Source: Bacillota bacterium
GTDB taxonomy: Bacteria > Bacillota > Bacilli > Alicyclobacillales > SLC66
Assembly (NCBI GenBank): GCA_021846145.1
Contig: JAJZCJ010000160.1
Span: 1 to 7,505 of the forward strand
Reading direction: 5' to 3'
Length of the DNA stretch: 7,505 bases
Positions 1 through 6,868 of the stretch are shown piece after piece (position 1 is the stretch's first letter; every line of letters starts with the position of its first letter). The notes beneath the pieces were generated by a model. It searched no databases and was not told the DNA's origin. It saw only the letters and a program-made list of their open reading frames with translations. Made by a program: the position numbers and the translations under genes.

Positions 1-888
1 TCCGATCCCGTCATTGCCATTGAATCCGTCCATTTCCACCAACAATTGATTCAGCGTCTGCTCTCGTTCATCATGCCCGCCACCAAGCCCTGCGCCACGT
101 TGTCTACCCACCGCATCAATCTCGTCAATAAAGACAATACACGGTGAATTCTTCTTGGCGTTCTCAAACAAGTCGCGCACACGAGATGCACCAACACCTA
201 CAAACATTTCAACAAAATCAGAACCACTGATACTGAAAAACGGAACTCCTGCCTCACCAGCAACCGCCCTGGCAAGTAAAGTTTTCCCAGTACCCGGCGG
301 TCCAACCAGCAGCACACCTTTAGGTATACGCGCTCCTACCGCGGTAAACTTGCGTGGGTCTTTTAGAAAGTCTACTACTTCCACCAGTTCATCTTTCTCT
401 TCTTCAGCCCCGGCAACATCGCTAAATGTCACGCGTTTTTTCTCCTCTGTGTAGAGACGCGCTCGACTCTTGCCAAAGTTCATCACCCGATTGCCGCCGC
501 CTTGCCCCTGATTGAAGAGGAAAAACAGCACGACAACAACCAATAAAATCGGCAATACTGTCGAAATGATATTCAGCCAAGATGAACCCTTTGGCGGTGA
601 ACTAATAGACACTTGAGGCAACTTGTTTAAGCTGTTTACCACCTGATCACTGTACAGTGCGCGCGAGGTAAACGAAGTGCCATCTGTCAAAGTACCATCC
701 AGTTGTAACGAGATCCCATCTGGTGTCACGTTTAGCTGTTTAATGTTATGGCTTTGCACATCAGAAATAAACTGACTCCATGTCAGCACAGTCTTGGTTT
801 GATTCTCCGACATGATATACTGCAAAACCCCGATAATAACAAGTAAAATGAGCACATAGAATAAAGCGCTCTGATAAAAGCGTTTCAT
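1..888 (-). CDS. ftsH: ATP-dependent zinc metalloprotease FtsH, N-terminal part (cut by window edge)
   Basis: Membrane-anchored AAA+ protease that extracts and degrades membrane and some soluble proteins. It normally works as a hexamer with the ATPase and protease domains in the cytoplasm. I translated the frame from the ATG at 886..888; it stays open for 296 codons to the window edge. Visible parts: first membrane helix at about residues 8-25, an extracytoplasmic domain at about 30-103, second membrane helix at about 105-125, a Gly-rich linker (QGQGGGN, 127-133), then the AAA domain with Walker A GPPGTGKT (196-203), the pore-loop region around FVGVGASR (229-236) and Walker B IVFIDEID (251-258). 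The second region of homology, the HExxH zinc site and the C-terminus lie outside the window; the family is usually 600-700 residues. An excellent Shine-Dalgarno sequence (894..900) fixes the start. It is last in the tilS-hpt-ftsH chain, 79 bases after hpt, with a candidate promoter of its own in that gap. Confidence 0.97.
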   Translation of the reverse strand, partial: MKRFYQSALFYVLILLVIIGVLQYIMSENQTKTVLTWSQFISDVQSHNIKQLNVTPDGISLQLDGTLTDGTSFTSRALYSDQVVNSLNKLPQVSISSPPKGSSWLNIISTVLPILLVVVVLFFLFNQGQGGGNRVMNFGKSRARLYTEEKKRVTFSDVAGAEEEKDELVEVVDFLKDPRKFTAVGARIPKGVLLVGPPGTGKTLLARAVAGEAGVPFFSISGSDFVEMFVGVGASRVRDLFENAKKNSPCIVFIDEIDAVGRQRGAGLGGGHDEREQTLNQLLVEMDGFNGNDGIG

Positions 889-893
889 CCCTG

Positions 894-900
894 ACCTCCT
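894..900 (-). promoter_or_regulatory. Strong Shine-Dalgarno sequence of ftsH
   Basis: AGGAGGT on the minus strand ends 5 bases before the ftsH ATG. It is a near-perfect anti-16S match and decides the start at 888. Confidence 0.85.
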
Positions 901-918
901 CTCGGTTAAGGCGGAAAT

Positions 919-927
919 ATTGTAACA
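919..927 (-). promoter_or_regulatory. Candidate extended -10 promoter for ftsH
   Basis: In the 79-base gap between hpt and ftsH the minus strand reads TGTTACAAT. This is an extended -10 (TG, one base, then TACAAT, 5 of 6 to the SigA consensus). The positions 17 bases further upstream do not resemble TTGACA, which is tolerated by extended -10 promoters. Transcription would start roughly 20-25 bases before the ftsH ATG. The sequence match is seen directly; activity is inferred, and read-through from hpt is an alternative. Confidence 0.4.
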
Positions 928-967
928 TAATCTCAGCAAAAATAACATGTGGCGAAGTTATATGCCT

Positions 968-1519
968 TTACCTGTGATTTGTATCCTTGTATACTGATTC
1001 TTTTAAAACGCCTACGTAAGGCAGATGGCGATAATGCTCTGCATAATCCAAGCCATACCCTACCAGAAAGCGATTTGGCACCGTTAAGCCAAAATAGTCA
1101 GGAGAAATATCAACCTTTCTCCCACCCGGCTTATCGAAAGCAGTCGCAATTTTAACGGAACGCGCCTTCCTGTGCAAAAGTGAATCTCGCAAATATTGTA
1201 ACGTTAACCCACTATCCACAATGTCTTCCACAATCAACACGTCGCGATTTTCGATCGGACGCTCAAGGTCTTTTAAGATGCGCACCTCACCCGAAGACTT
1301 TGTCGATGACCCATAACTAGAAATCGCCATAAAGTCCATTTCCAGCGGAATATCTAGACGTCGCACCAGATCAGCCATAAAAATGACCGCCCCTTTTAAC
1401 ACCCCAATCACAAGCGGATTTTTTCCCTTGAAATCAACGGAAATTAACTTTGCCAACACCTCTACGCGAGCTTGAATTTGTTCAGATGTAAAAAGAATTT
1501 CCTCTAAGTCTTCTTTCAA
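968..1519 (-). CDS. hpt: Hypoxanthine (guanine) phosphoribosyltransferase
   Basis: Cytoplasmic purine-salvage enzyme that joins hypoxanthine or guanine to PRPP, giving IMP or GMP and pyrophosphate. The 183-residue length is normal for the bacterial family. The PRPP-binding signature LIVEDIVDSGLTL lies at residues 95-107, with the paired acidic residues E98-D99 and D102. The pyrophosphate loop is LKG (41-43), the flexible-loop region is SSYGSSTKSSGEV (67-79), and the C-terminal purine-binding segment is FLVGYGLDYAEHYRHLPY (151-168). The start is a TTG. It is preferred because an AGGGGG Shine-Dalgarno sequence lies 7 bases upstream and the N-terminus lines up with Bacillus HprT from its first residues. 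It begins 18 bases after the tilS stop, so the two genes are almost surely co-transcribed, as in Bacillus. B. subtilis calls this gene hprT. Nothing is missing or broken. Confidence 0.96.
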   Translation of the reverse strand: MKEDLEEILFTSEQIQARVEVLAKLISVDFKGKNPLVIGVLKGAVIFMADLVRRLDIPLEMDFMAISSYGSSTKSSGEVRILKDLERPIENRDVLIVEDIVDSGLTLQYLRDSLLHRKARSVKIATAFDKPGGRKVDISPDYFGLTVPNRFLVGYGLDYAEHYRHLPYVGVLKESVYKDTNHR

Positions 1520-1526
1520 GACAAAT

Positions 1527-1532
1527 CCCCCT
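1527..1532 (-). promoter_or_regulatory. Shine-Dalgarno sequence supporting the TTG start of hpt
   Basis: AGGGGG on the minus strand, 7 bases before the TTG at 1517..1519. No ATG or GTG is comparably placed, so this site supports the rare start codon. Confidence 0.6.
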
Positions 1533-1537
1533 ACTTG

Positions 1538-2941
1538 CTAATCTTCCATAGCCGGGCGAACTGATACGTGCAGCGCGCGAGGAGGATTTTCCCTTAATAA
1601 ATTCATCCTACTGCGAGCCAAGCCAGGTACCCAAACAATTTCTTGCCCAATAGCAAAAATCGGGTACATCTGTCTCCACGTGCGAGCCACTTTATTGTCA
1701 ATAAACACATCAGACAACAATTTGCTACCCGACATCCCATAGAGCTTCATGCGATCCCCTTGCTGCCAACCGCGCAGTGTCAACAATGGTTGATCTTCTA
1801 AGCTAAACCAAGCATCCCAAAGTGTCCGAGAAAATTCACGTGGCGATGGCTCCACGGTAGATTTTACCTGCCATTTTAGCCCTCTAACAGAAAAAAAAGA
1901 AGCCCTGTCCACGGTGGTCGGCGTCCAACGCATAGCTGAGACATATTCATTTAACTCTTCCTTCATGACTTCCAGCGTTGAATTTTGCACAATAAGCACA
2001 TGCCCACCCCTAAGTGTACACCTGCCTCGTCCCTGAAGCAAAAAGAGACGTACAACCTCAACATCTTCAAAACCAAACGGTATTTCATAATCAATATACT
2101 CTAATACTAATTTAACAACCCTTCGTTGTAAAGCAAGTGGAAGGAGTAAATACGGTTCTTGTTGAAAAACAGCTTGCTGACCTGCCAATTTTACTGATGA
2201 CGATACGAAATCCACAGCCCACTTCGCTAACAATTCATTTTCTGCCCTAAAAATCTCTGCCTCAGTGGACAAAGTTTTCACAATGGACGGATTAAAGAAT
2301 TCAACCAAATAAGGAATCAGTTCGTGGCGAATGCGATTGCGGCGATAGCGCAGCCAAGTATTTGTTTCGTCTTCTTCAAAGGGAAGAGCAACTTTACGAG
2401 CGTATTCAAGTAAACGTTTTTTAGGTACCCCCAATAACGGCCTGACCACATCCACCCCTTGAATGTTGCGAAAAGGCAATATCCCCGCAAGTCCCTGAGA
2501 GCCCGTTCCACGCAGCATGCGATCGAGTACCGTTTCCGCTTGATCATTTTGATGATGAGCCGTCGCCACCAATGAGTGCTCATAACTTCCAGCCACTTCA
2601 AACAACGACTGATAGCGCAGTCTTCTAGCGGCCGTCTCGATCGATTCTCCAGTGGTCTTGATTTCCTCAAGCACGTTGACCCGCCTGTATTCAAAGGCAC
2701 ACCCATAGTGATTCGCAAGCCGCTTTACCACGTTCGCATCACGATCAGCGGTCTCACTTCGAAGCCCATGATGAACATGCGCCACCACTAATTGATAAGA
2801 GAGCTGATCCTGCAATTTTTCCAATAGATCCATTAGCACCATTGAGTCGGCTCCCCCACTAACTGCCACAACAATGGTGCGAAAAGATTCTAGCAAAAAA
2901 ACAGCCTGCAGCTCTTTTTCCACTATGCTAATTAGTTCCAT
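1538..2941 (-). CDS. tilS: tRNA(Ile)-lysidine synthetase
   Basis: Essential cytoplasmic enzyme that uses ATP and lysine to convert C34 of the tRNA-Ile CAU anticodon to lysidine, changing both charging and decoding from Met/AUG to Ile/AUA. The N-type ATP pyrophosphatase P-loop SGGADS is at residues 28-33. HVHHGLR (55-61) and HHQNDQAET (129-137) are conserved motifs of the catalytic domain, and RMLRGTGSQGL follows at 141-151. Residues of about 200-370 form the middle tRNA-binding part. The C-terminal TilS domain is recognisable from GWQQGDRMKLYG (391-402) and SKLLSDVFID (406-415) to IVWVPGLAR (435-443). At 467 residues it is a full-length bacterial type close to the Bacillus form. The ATG start has a GGAGG 10 bases upstream (2952..2956) inside the end of the preceding membrane gene. 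The 14-base overlap with that gene suggests translational coupling. Confidence 0.97.
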   Translation of the reverse strand: MELISIVEKELQAVFLLESFRTIVVAVSGGADSMVLMDLLEKLQDQLSYQLVVAHVHHGLRSETADRDANVVKRLANHYGCAFEYRRVNVLEEIKTTGESIETAARRLRYQSLFEVAGSYEHSLVATAHHQNDQAETVLDRMLRGTGSQGLAGILPFRNIQGVDVVRPLLGVPKKRLLEYARKVALPFEEDETNTWLRYRRNRIRHELIPYLVEFFNPSIVKTLSTEAEIFRAENELLAKWAVDFVSSSVKLAGQQAVFQQEPYLLLPLALQRRVVKLVLEYIDYEIPFGFEDVEVVRLFLLQGRGRCTLRGGHVLIVQNSTLEVMKEELNEYVSAMRWTPTTVDRASFFSVRGLKWQVKSTVEPSPREFSRTLWDAWFSLEDQPLLTLRGWQQGDRMKLYGMSGSKLLSDVFIDNKVARTWRQMYPIFAIGQEIVWVPGLARSRMNLLRENPPRALHVSVRPAMED

Positions 2942-3365
2942 TTCTGCGAGGCCTCCAAATTGATCGCATCAATATCCCTGCGATAACAAGCCCTGTCGAG
3001 ATGGCTCCGGCAATCAGCACCGTCTCTGTCGCCATCGACATCCCGTTCAAATATTGGTGTGTCACAAAATCCTTCATCGCAAAATAAGCATCCATGCCAG
3101 GAACCAACACAATGATCCCCGGCACTGCAAAAACGGTGACTGGCATTCGCAAGTATCTGGCAAAGCCCTCACTGAGTAATGACACCGCAAAACTTGCAAG
3201 AAAATTGGCCGCGATCACATTCGCCCCATTTTTTAGCGCGCCATTTAAAAATAGCCAGGCCACAATACCTAAAATTCCCGCTGGTAAAATTGCCTTTTTA
3301 GGAACCTGATTCAACACTGCAAAAGCAATGGTGGCCAGCATGCTCAAAACGGTAGAAATAATCAC
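2928..3365 (-). CDS. ThrE-type exporter, small membrane subunit (YjjB-like)
   Basis: A small, very hydrophobic protein of the ThrE_2/YjjB type, the C-terminal half of the threonine/serine exporter family that is fused in Corynebacterium ThrE and split in many bacteria. With the chosen start it has 145 residues and about four to five membrane helices. The first helix begins immediately (IISTVLSMLATIAFAVL). The characteristic VPGIIVLVPG segment is at residues 81-90, and a basic tail (RPRRN) ends the protein. The reading frame is open back to a TTG at 3434, overlapping the upstream gene by 41 bases. I instead choose the GTG at 3363..3365 because a GGAG sits 7 bases before it and because homologues start at the first helix. 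The upstream partner ends 28 bases before, and tilS starts inside its last codons. Substrate is unknown: Corynebacterium ThrE moves threonine and serine, whereas the split E. coli YjjPB pair is reported to export succinate. Confidence 0.87.
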   Translation of the reverse strand: MIISTVLSMLATIAFAVLNQVPKKAILPAGILGIVAWLFLNGALKNGANVIAANFLASFAVSLLSEGFARYLRMPVTVFAVPGIIVLVPGMDAYFAMKDFVTHQYLNGMSMATETVLIAGAISTGLVIAGILMRSIWRPRRNGTN

Positions 3366-3372
3366 ACGATCA

Positions 3373-3376
3373 CTCC
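3373..3376 (-). promoter_or_regulatory. Shine-Dalgarno sequence that sets a GTG start for the small exporter subunit
   Basis: GGAG on the minus strand, 7 bases before GTG at 3363..3365. It lies in the 28-base gap after the stop of the partner gene and argues against the longer TTG-initiated frame. Confidence 0.6.
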
Positions 3377-3393
3377 AGCATGTCCTCAAACTT

Positions 3394-4149
3394 TTATGTA
3401 CTAAGGCTGATGGCAAGTGCCACAGCGACCGCAATGGCAGCTGCCGTAAATAACGCTTCCGCCCCCCTTGCTACCCCTGCGAGCAAATCGCCCGCGAGCA
3501 GATCACGAATCGAATTAGTCACTGCAAGTCCAGGTAACAGTGGAAGAATGGCACCTATAATAATGACACCTTCGTGATGCGAAAAACCAAGCACGCTAAT
3601 TAGCACCGCAAACAGCGAACCCACAAGAGAGGCCACTAAAACAGCAAAAAACCTTGGCACAAAGCGCACCGTCCAGCGTGTCAATTCTTGGGCAAGAATT
3701 CCACCAATCGCACCATATATAAAATCAGTGCCTTTGCCTCCTAAAATAATTGTAAAACTCCCGCTTGACAGTGCAGCAGCCACTATCTGTACTGGCAAAG
3801 GATACAAAAGTGGCGCATTGTCAATTTGTTCTAATTGATCAATCGCATCGTTAATACTGCACTCTCCGCTTTGCAACTGACGAGAGAGCGAGTTAATCTG
3901 GGTTACTTTATCCAAATCAAGAATACGCGATCCAGTTACTCTTTCCAATCGCGTCGTCGTACCGGTTGCAGTGGACATGGACACAAAAATACCCGTCGGC
4001 GTCACAAAACACTGAACATGTTCTACTTGTATACCTGCACTAACCGCGAAATGAGTAATCGTTTCCTCAATCCGGGAAGTCTCGGCCCCATAACGCAGCA
4101 ACTGGTTACCGGCAAGCATACACAAGCGCCAAATTTGTTCTTCGTCCAT
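3394..4149 (-). CDS. ThrE-type exporter, large subunit (YjjP-like, DUF1212)
   Basis: Membrane protein of the ThrE/DUF1212 family, 251 residues with the chosen start. Residues 1 to about 115 form the soluble N-terminal domain with the family signature YGAETSR (20-26) and PTGIFVSM (51-58). About five membrane helices follow from about residue 117 to the end. The conserved LPLLPGLAVTNSIRDLLAGD stretch is at 202-221 and the C-terminal helix is Ala-rich. It is presumed to pair with the small YjjB-like protein encoded 28 bases downstream, which together correspond to one fused ThrE. A GTG at 4153..4155 would add two residues but overlaps the Shine-Dalgarno GGAG. The ATG at 4147..4149 is correctly spaced (5 bases) and is preferred. 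It follows spoIIE by 51 bases with no visible terminator and is probably in the same transcript. Which metabolite is exported cannot be read from the sequence. Confidence 0.9.
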   Translation of the reverse strand: MDEEQIWRLCMLAGNQLLRYGAETSRIEETITHFAVSAGIQVEHVQCFVTPTGIFVSMSTATGTTTRLERVTGSRILDLDKVTQINSLSRQLQSGECSINDAIDQLEQIDNAPLLYPLPVQIVAAALSSGSFTIILGGKGTDFIYGAIGGILAQELTRWTVRFVPRFFAVLVASLVGSLFAVLISVLGFSHHEGVIIIGAILPLLPGLAVTNSIRDLLAGDLLAGVARGAEALFTAAAIAVAVALAISLST

Positions 4150-4154
4150 ATGCA

Positions 4155-4158
4155 CTCC
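4155..4158 (-). promoter_or_regulatory. Shine-Dalgarno sequence that sets the ATG start of the large exporter subunit
   Basis: GGAG (within GCGGAG, 4155..4160) on the minus strand, 5 bases before the ATG at 4147..4149. It overlaps the alternative GTG at 4153..4155, which therefore cannot use it. Confidence 0.6.
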
Positions 4159-4200
4159 GCCTATATTTTCTAATAAAAAAACAAATGAATCACCTCACTA

Positions 4201-6717
4201 CTATAACCCTCCTAGGTATCGTTTCAAAGTATCCGGCTGACGTTGCTTTATAGCATGAGAATCCATTTGTTTTTTTAGCCGCTTACGATCCCTTCTTGTT
4301 CGAATAGTCGGCATCTCTGGCAAACGAATGGTAGCCCAATTCGGCTTATGACGTTCAATCCTAGCACACACGATCGTCATATCATCGCGAATCAATCCTC
4401 CATCCACGCGCACCGCAGCTTCCAAGAGCCAATCCGCGAATCGTTGCGGATCATCTGTAGCGAACAATTCCAACTGCTTGCACACCCACTCTTCTGGTTC
4501 TGGAAGTTTAGTCAAGGCCTCGAATATTCCGTCAGACATAAAGACAAGCAAGTTTCCTTCTTGTAATCTCACACTCCTTGTCTGAATTTCAACTTCATCC
4601 AAAATGCCTATTGGCAAGCTTTCCCCTCTGACCATTAACACATTTTTGCCCTGTTTAACAAAACTAGGAACGGAGCCGACCTTTAAAAATTCCGCCTTGG
4701 CAGTAAAAAGGTCGACAATGGCCAAATCAAGCGTAGCAAACATCTCGTCGGTAGAACGCAAAACGAGTGCAGAATTGACTGTTTTAATGGCGACATCTTC
4801 AGGAAATCCTGCACGCAGAAGTTGCTGAACTAAATTCACTGCTGCGCTAGATTCCTGATTTGCCCGCTCACCATTGCCCATTCCGTCACTCAGTGCAATG
4901 GCGCACTTGCCATTGCCCAGATCCATCACACTAAAAAAATCACCGCTTTGCAATGTCCCATCTTTAGCCACACTGGCAAATCCAGAACGAACTTGATACT
5001 GACGGGCACTGGATAAGCGAATGCGTTGAGCAGAATTATCCGCATGTTTTTCTACGGTGCGTACAGAGATGGTTTCCCCTAAAATTTCTGAAAGTAGCGG
5101 TGCAACAAGTTTTCCAGCTTCATCATGTGCGGAAGGATGAAGCTGTAACACCTCAATATCTACATTTCCTTCTTCCAACGATATAATTTCTACATCCTCC
5201 ACTTCCAGCCCTAGTTGAATGAATGCACGCAAGATGGCAGACTCTTGTCGATGATTCGTCCCCGTTTCCGATTGTATTTCTTCTGCCAAATCAAGCATGA
5301 TGTCCGCCACACCAGATAACTGATCTGCGACAATTTGGCGACTTTCCCGCAATTGTTGTATCAACTGCTGATGACGTATTACTAATTCCTTTGCCTCCTT
5401 GATCGTACCAAGTAACATGTCGGGCTTGATACAACTAGCAAGCAGATCGGAAGGAAGCTGTTCCTTTGCCATCATCGGCTTAATCTCCAGCATTCGGATC
5501 GTATCGTCCATTGCTTGTAGCGTAGAAGTGGCCTTTTTTCCCCAACAACGTGTTTGATAATGGCAGTGATCACAGATCTGGTGCACGGTTCGCTCAATAA
5601 TCTGACCGTTTACCATTTCCTGGCGTCGTGAAGGTTCAGCAATATCCTTAAACGACCCAGATAGTTGCGAAAAAATGGATGCAATGTCCTGAATGCGCGT
5701 AGTCATCAGCGATTTAATCCGCCGCACGTGTTCCTGCTGACTGATGGCATGGCGCACTGTCCCCGGTAAACGGTTTGCTCCCGCCAAAATCAGCTTCTTC
5801 GGAGTGATTAAATAGCCAATAGCGGCAATTAACGTGGCACTCATTTCCCCAATTAATAAGCCCTCCTTGACCACATACAAAGTGATAATTCCGCTACCAA
5901 TAATGAACCCCACTGCAACAATAGGTTTTTTTGCTTCATGCAAAAGTCCTGCGAGTACACCGGCAAAGCCAAACACGCCAATCAGCGGCGTAAAAGTAGG
6001 AGACCCCAACGCTAAAATAACGCCTGTGACAATCCCAATCGTTCCTCCGATACCGGCACCACCAGCAGCAGCAAATAGCAATATGGCATAACGGGCGACT
6101 ACACTCTCTACATATATTCCGTGAATTTGCCACCCCTGCATGCCACTTAACACGGAAGCAAATAATATCACGATGGCAATTATTTCCTCAATACGCCAAG
6201 TGCGGTGCGGACTGGTCATCAATAAAGGAGGAACCTGCAAAAACATATACGTTAGAATAAATGCAAGCAGTCCTTCAATCACGGCCACTCCCAATGCATA
6301 GTCATTAAACCCACGACCAGGCAATGAAAACCCGAAACGAAATCCTGCATCTACTACCATCACCATAAGCGGTACGCTATACGAGTCAATCGAATCCAGA
6401 CGCTTAATTAGTTCATATAATAAACGGTAGGACAGAATCATGAAAAAAATTAATAACGGATCCCCCCCATGCGATATGACTGTAGCTGAGCCGACCGTAA
6501 GCCCTACTGCTAGCCATAGCGAATTTCCCTTACGAAACTGCATGGATACTGCATATGCGGGAAGCACAAATGGCATAAAAGTAGCTAAGATGACAGCACG
6601 ACCCAATAGCACGCCTAAAAGAATGAGCATGAATTGCATGCCGACCTGATTAAGTATGTGTTGTGTTTTACTGCGTTTAACAGTTAACCCTGAATGCAAA
6701 TGCTGAGAAGGAGGCAT
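4201..6717 (-). CDS. spoIIE: Stage II sporulation protein E, PP2C-type serine phosphatase
   Basis: Membrane phosphatase that goes to the polar septum with FtsZ and dephosphorylates SpoIIAA, releasing SigF in the forespore. Numbering from the chosen ATG (838 residues; B. subtilis SpoIIE has 827): a short polar N-terminus, then about ten membrane helices at about 27-305. These begin with GVLLGRAVIL, which matches the start of the Bacillus membrane domain, and include the Gly-rich AAAGGAGIGGTIG at 216-228. The central regulatory domain follows, with a CDHC...C motif (C382, C385, C391). The PP2C domain carries SGDFF (591-595), SDGMGNG (610-616), STDEMFATLDL (655-665), MSDGIFE (727-733) and RDDMT (777-781); the metal-binding Asp residues are present. 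A basic tail follows the last conserved stretch. The frame is open to an ATG at 6837, but that codon lies upstream of the predicted transcription start. The ATG at 6715..6717 has GGAGG 5 bases before it; an ATG at 6793..6795 with a weaker GGTGG is the alternative (864 residues). Confidence 0.96.
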   Translation of the reverse strand: MPPSQHLHSGLTVKRSKTQHILNQVGMQFMLILLGVLLGRAVILATFMPFVLPAYAVSMQFRKGNSLWLAVGLTVGSATVISHGGDPLLIFFMILSYRLLYELIKRLDSIDSYSVPLMVMVVDAGFRFGFSLPGRGFNDYALGVAVIEGLLAFILTYMFLQVPPLLMTSPHRTWRIEEIIAIVILFASVLSGMQGWQIHGIYVESVVARYAILLFAAAGGAGIGGTIGIVTGVILALGSPTFTPLIGVFGFAGVLAGLLHEAKKPIVAVGFIIGSGIITLYVVKEGLLIGEMSATLIAAIGYLITPKKLILAGANRLPGTVRHAISQQEHVRRIKSLMTTRIQDIASIFSQLSGSFKDIAEPSRRQEMVNGQIIERTVHQICDHCHYQTRCWGKKATSTLQAMDDTIRMLEIKPMMAKEQLPSDLLASCIKPDMLLGTIKEAKELVIRHQQLIQQLRESRQIVADQLSGVADIMLDLAEEIQSETGTNHRQESAILRAFIQLGLEVEDVEIISLEEGNVDIEVLQLHPSAHDEAGKLVAPLLSEILGETISVRTVEKHADNSAQRIRLSSARQYQVRSGFASVAKDGTLQSGDFFSVMDLGNGKCAIALSDGMGNGERANQESSAAVNLVQQLLRAGFPEDVAIKTVNSALVLRSTDEMFATLDLAIVDLFTAKAEFLKVGSVPSFVKQGKNVLMVRGESLPIGILDEVEIQTRSVRLQEGNLLVFMSDGIFEALTKLPEPEEWVCKQLELFATDDPQRFADWLLEAAVRVDGGLIRDDMTIVCARIERHKPNWATIRLPEMPTIRTRRDRKRLKKQMDSHAIKQRQPDTLKRYLGGL

Positions 6718-6722
6718 AGTCG

Positions 6723-6727
6723 CCTCC
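6723..6727 (-). promoter_or_regulatory. Shine-Dalgarno sequence deciding the spoIIE start
   Basis: GGAGG on the minus strand, 5 bases before the ATG at 6715..6717. It is the best ribosome binding site near the 5' end of spoIIE: nothing comparable precedes the ATG at 6835..6837, and only GGTGG precedes the ATG at 6793..6795. Confidence 0.6.
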
Positions 6728-6752
6728 ATCGAGACAAGTCTCAAAAAAGGAC

Positions 6753-6764
6753 CACCACGTGGTG
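6753..6764. repeat. 12-base perfect palindrome upstream of the spoIIE start
   Basis: CACCACGTGGTG is perfectly self-complementary. It lies 36 bases upstream of the preferred spoIIE start, about 55-65 bases downstream of the predicted transcription start, so it would be in the mRNA leader. It could be a protein-binding site or a coincidence of a short duplication (see findings). If spoIIE starts further upstream it is coding. Confidence 0.45.
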
Positions 6765-6826
6765 TTTTACGCGGTGTCTTGCGATTCCCTGTCATATTTG
6801 GCACCACCCGTTCATAGAATGGCTTT

Positions 6827-6859
6827 ATTGTATTCATGGCCGCTTGCGAATTCTGTCAT
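6827..6859 (-). promoter_or_regulatory. Candidate SigA promoter of spoIIE with a 21-base spacer
   Basis: On the minus strand, ATGACA at 6854..6859 (5 of 6 to the -35 consensus) and TACAAT at 6827..6832 (5 of 6 to the -10 consensus) are separated by exactly 21 bases. A 21-base spacer is too long for ordinary SigA promoters but is the known arrangement at the Spo0A-activated spoIIE promoter of B. subtilis. Transcription would begin near 6820. An inverted repeat CGAAT-N6-ATTCG (6847..6862) overlaps the -35. The assignment rests on the match plus gene identity; it has not been tested. Confidence 0.65.
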
Positions 6860-6868
6860 TCGGTGTGC

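Noticed and set aside
155..454. Open frame of 99 codons on the plus strand
   Set aside because: It is the complement of the ftsH ATPase region, is low complexity in Ser/Thr/Pro, has no family resemblance, and ftsH is unmistakable on the other strand.
2317..2718. Open frame of 133 codons on the minus strand inside tilS
   Set aside because: It is an out-of-frame shadow of tilS, whose catalytic motifs are intact in the main frame.
4150..4200. Terminator or new promoter between spoIIE and the exporter pair
   Set aside because: There is a T run on the minus strand but no inverted repeat before it, and no -35/-10 pair with acceptable spacing.
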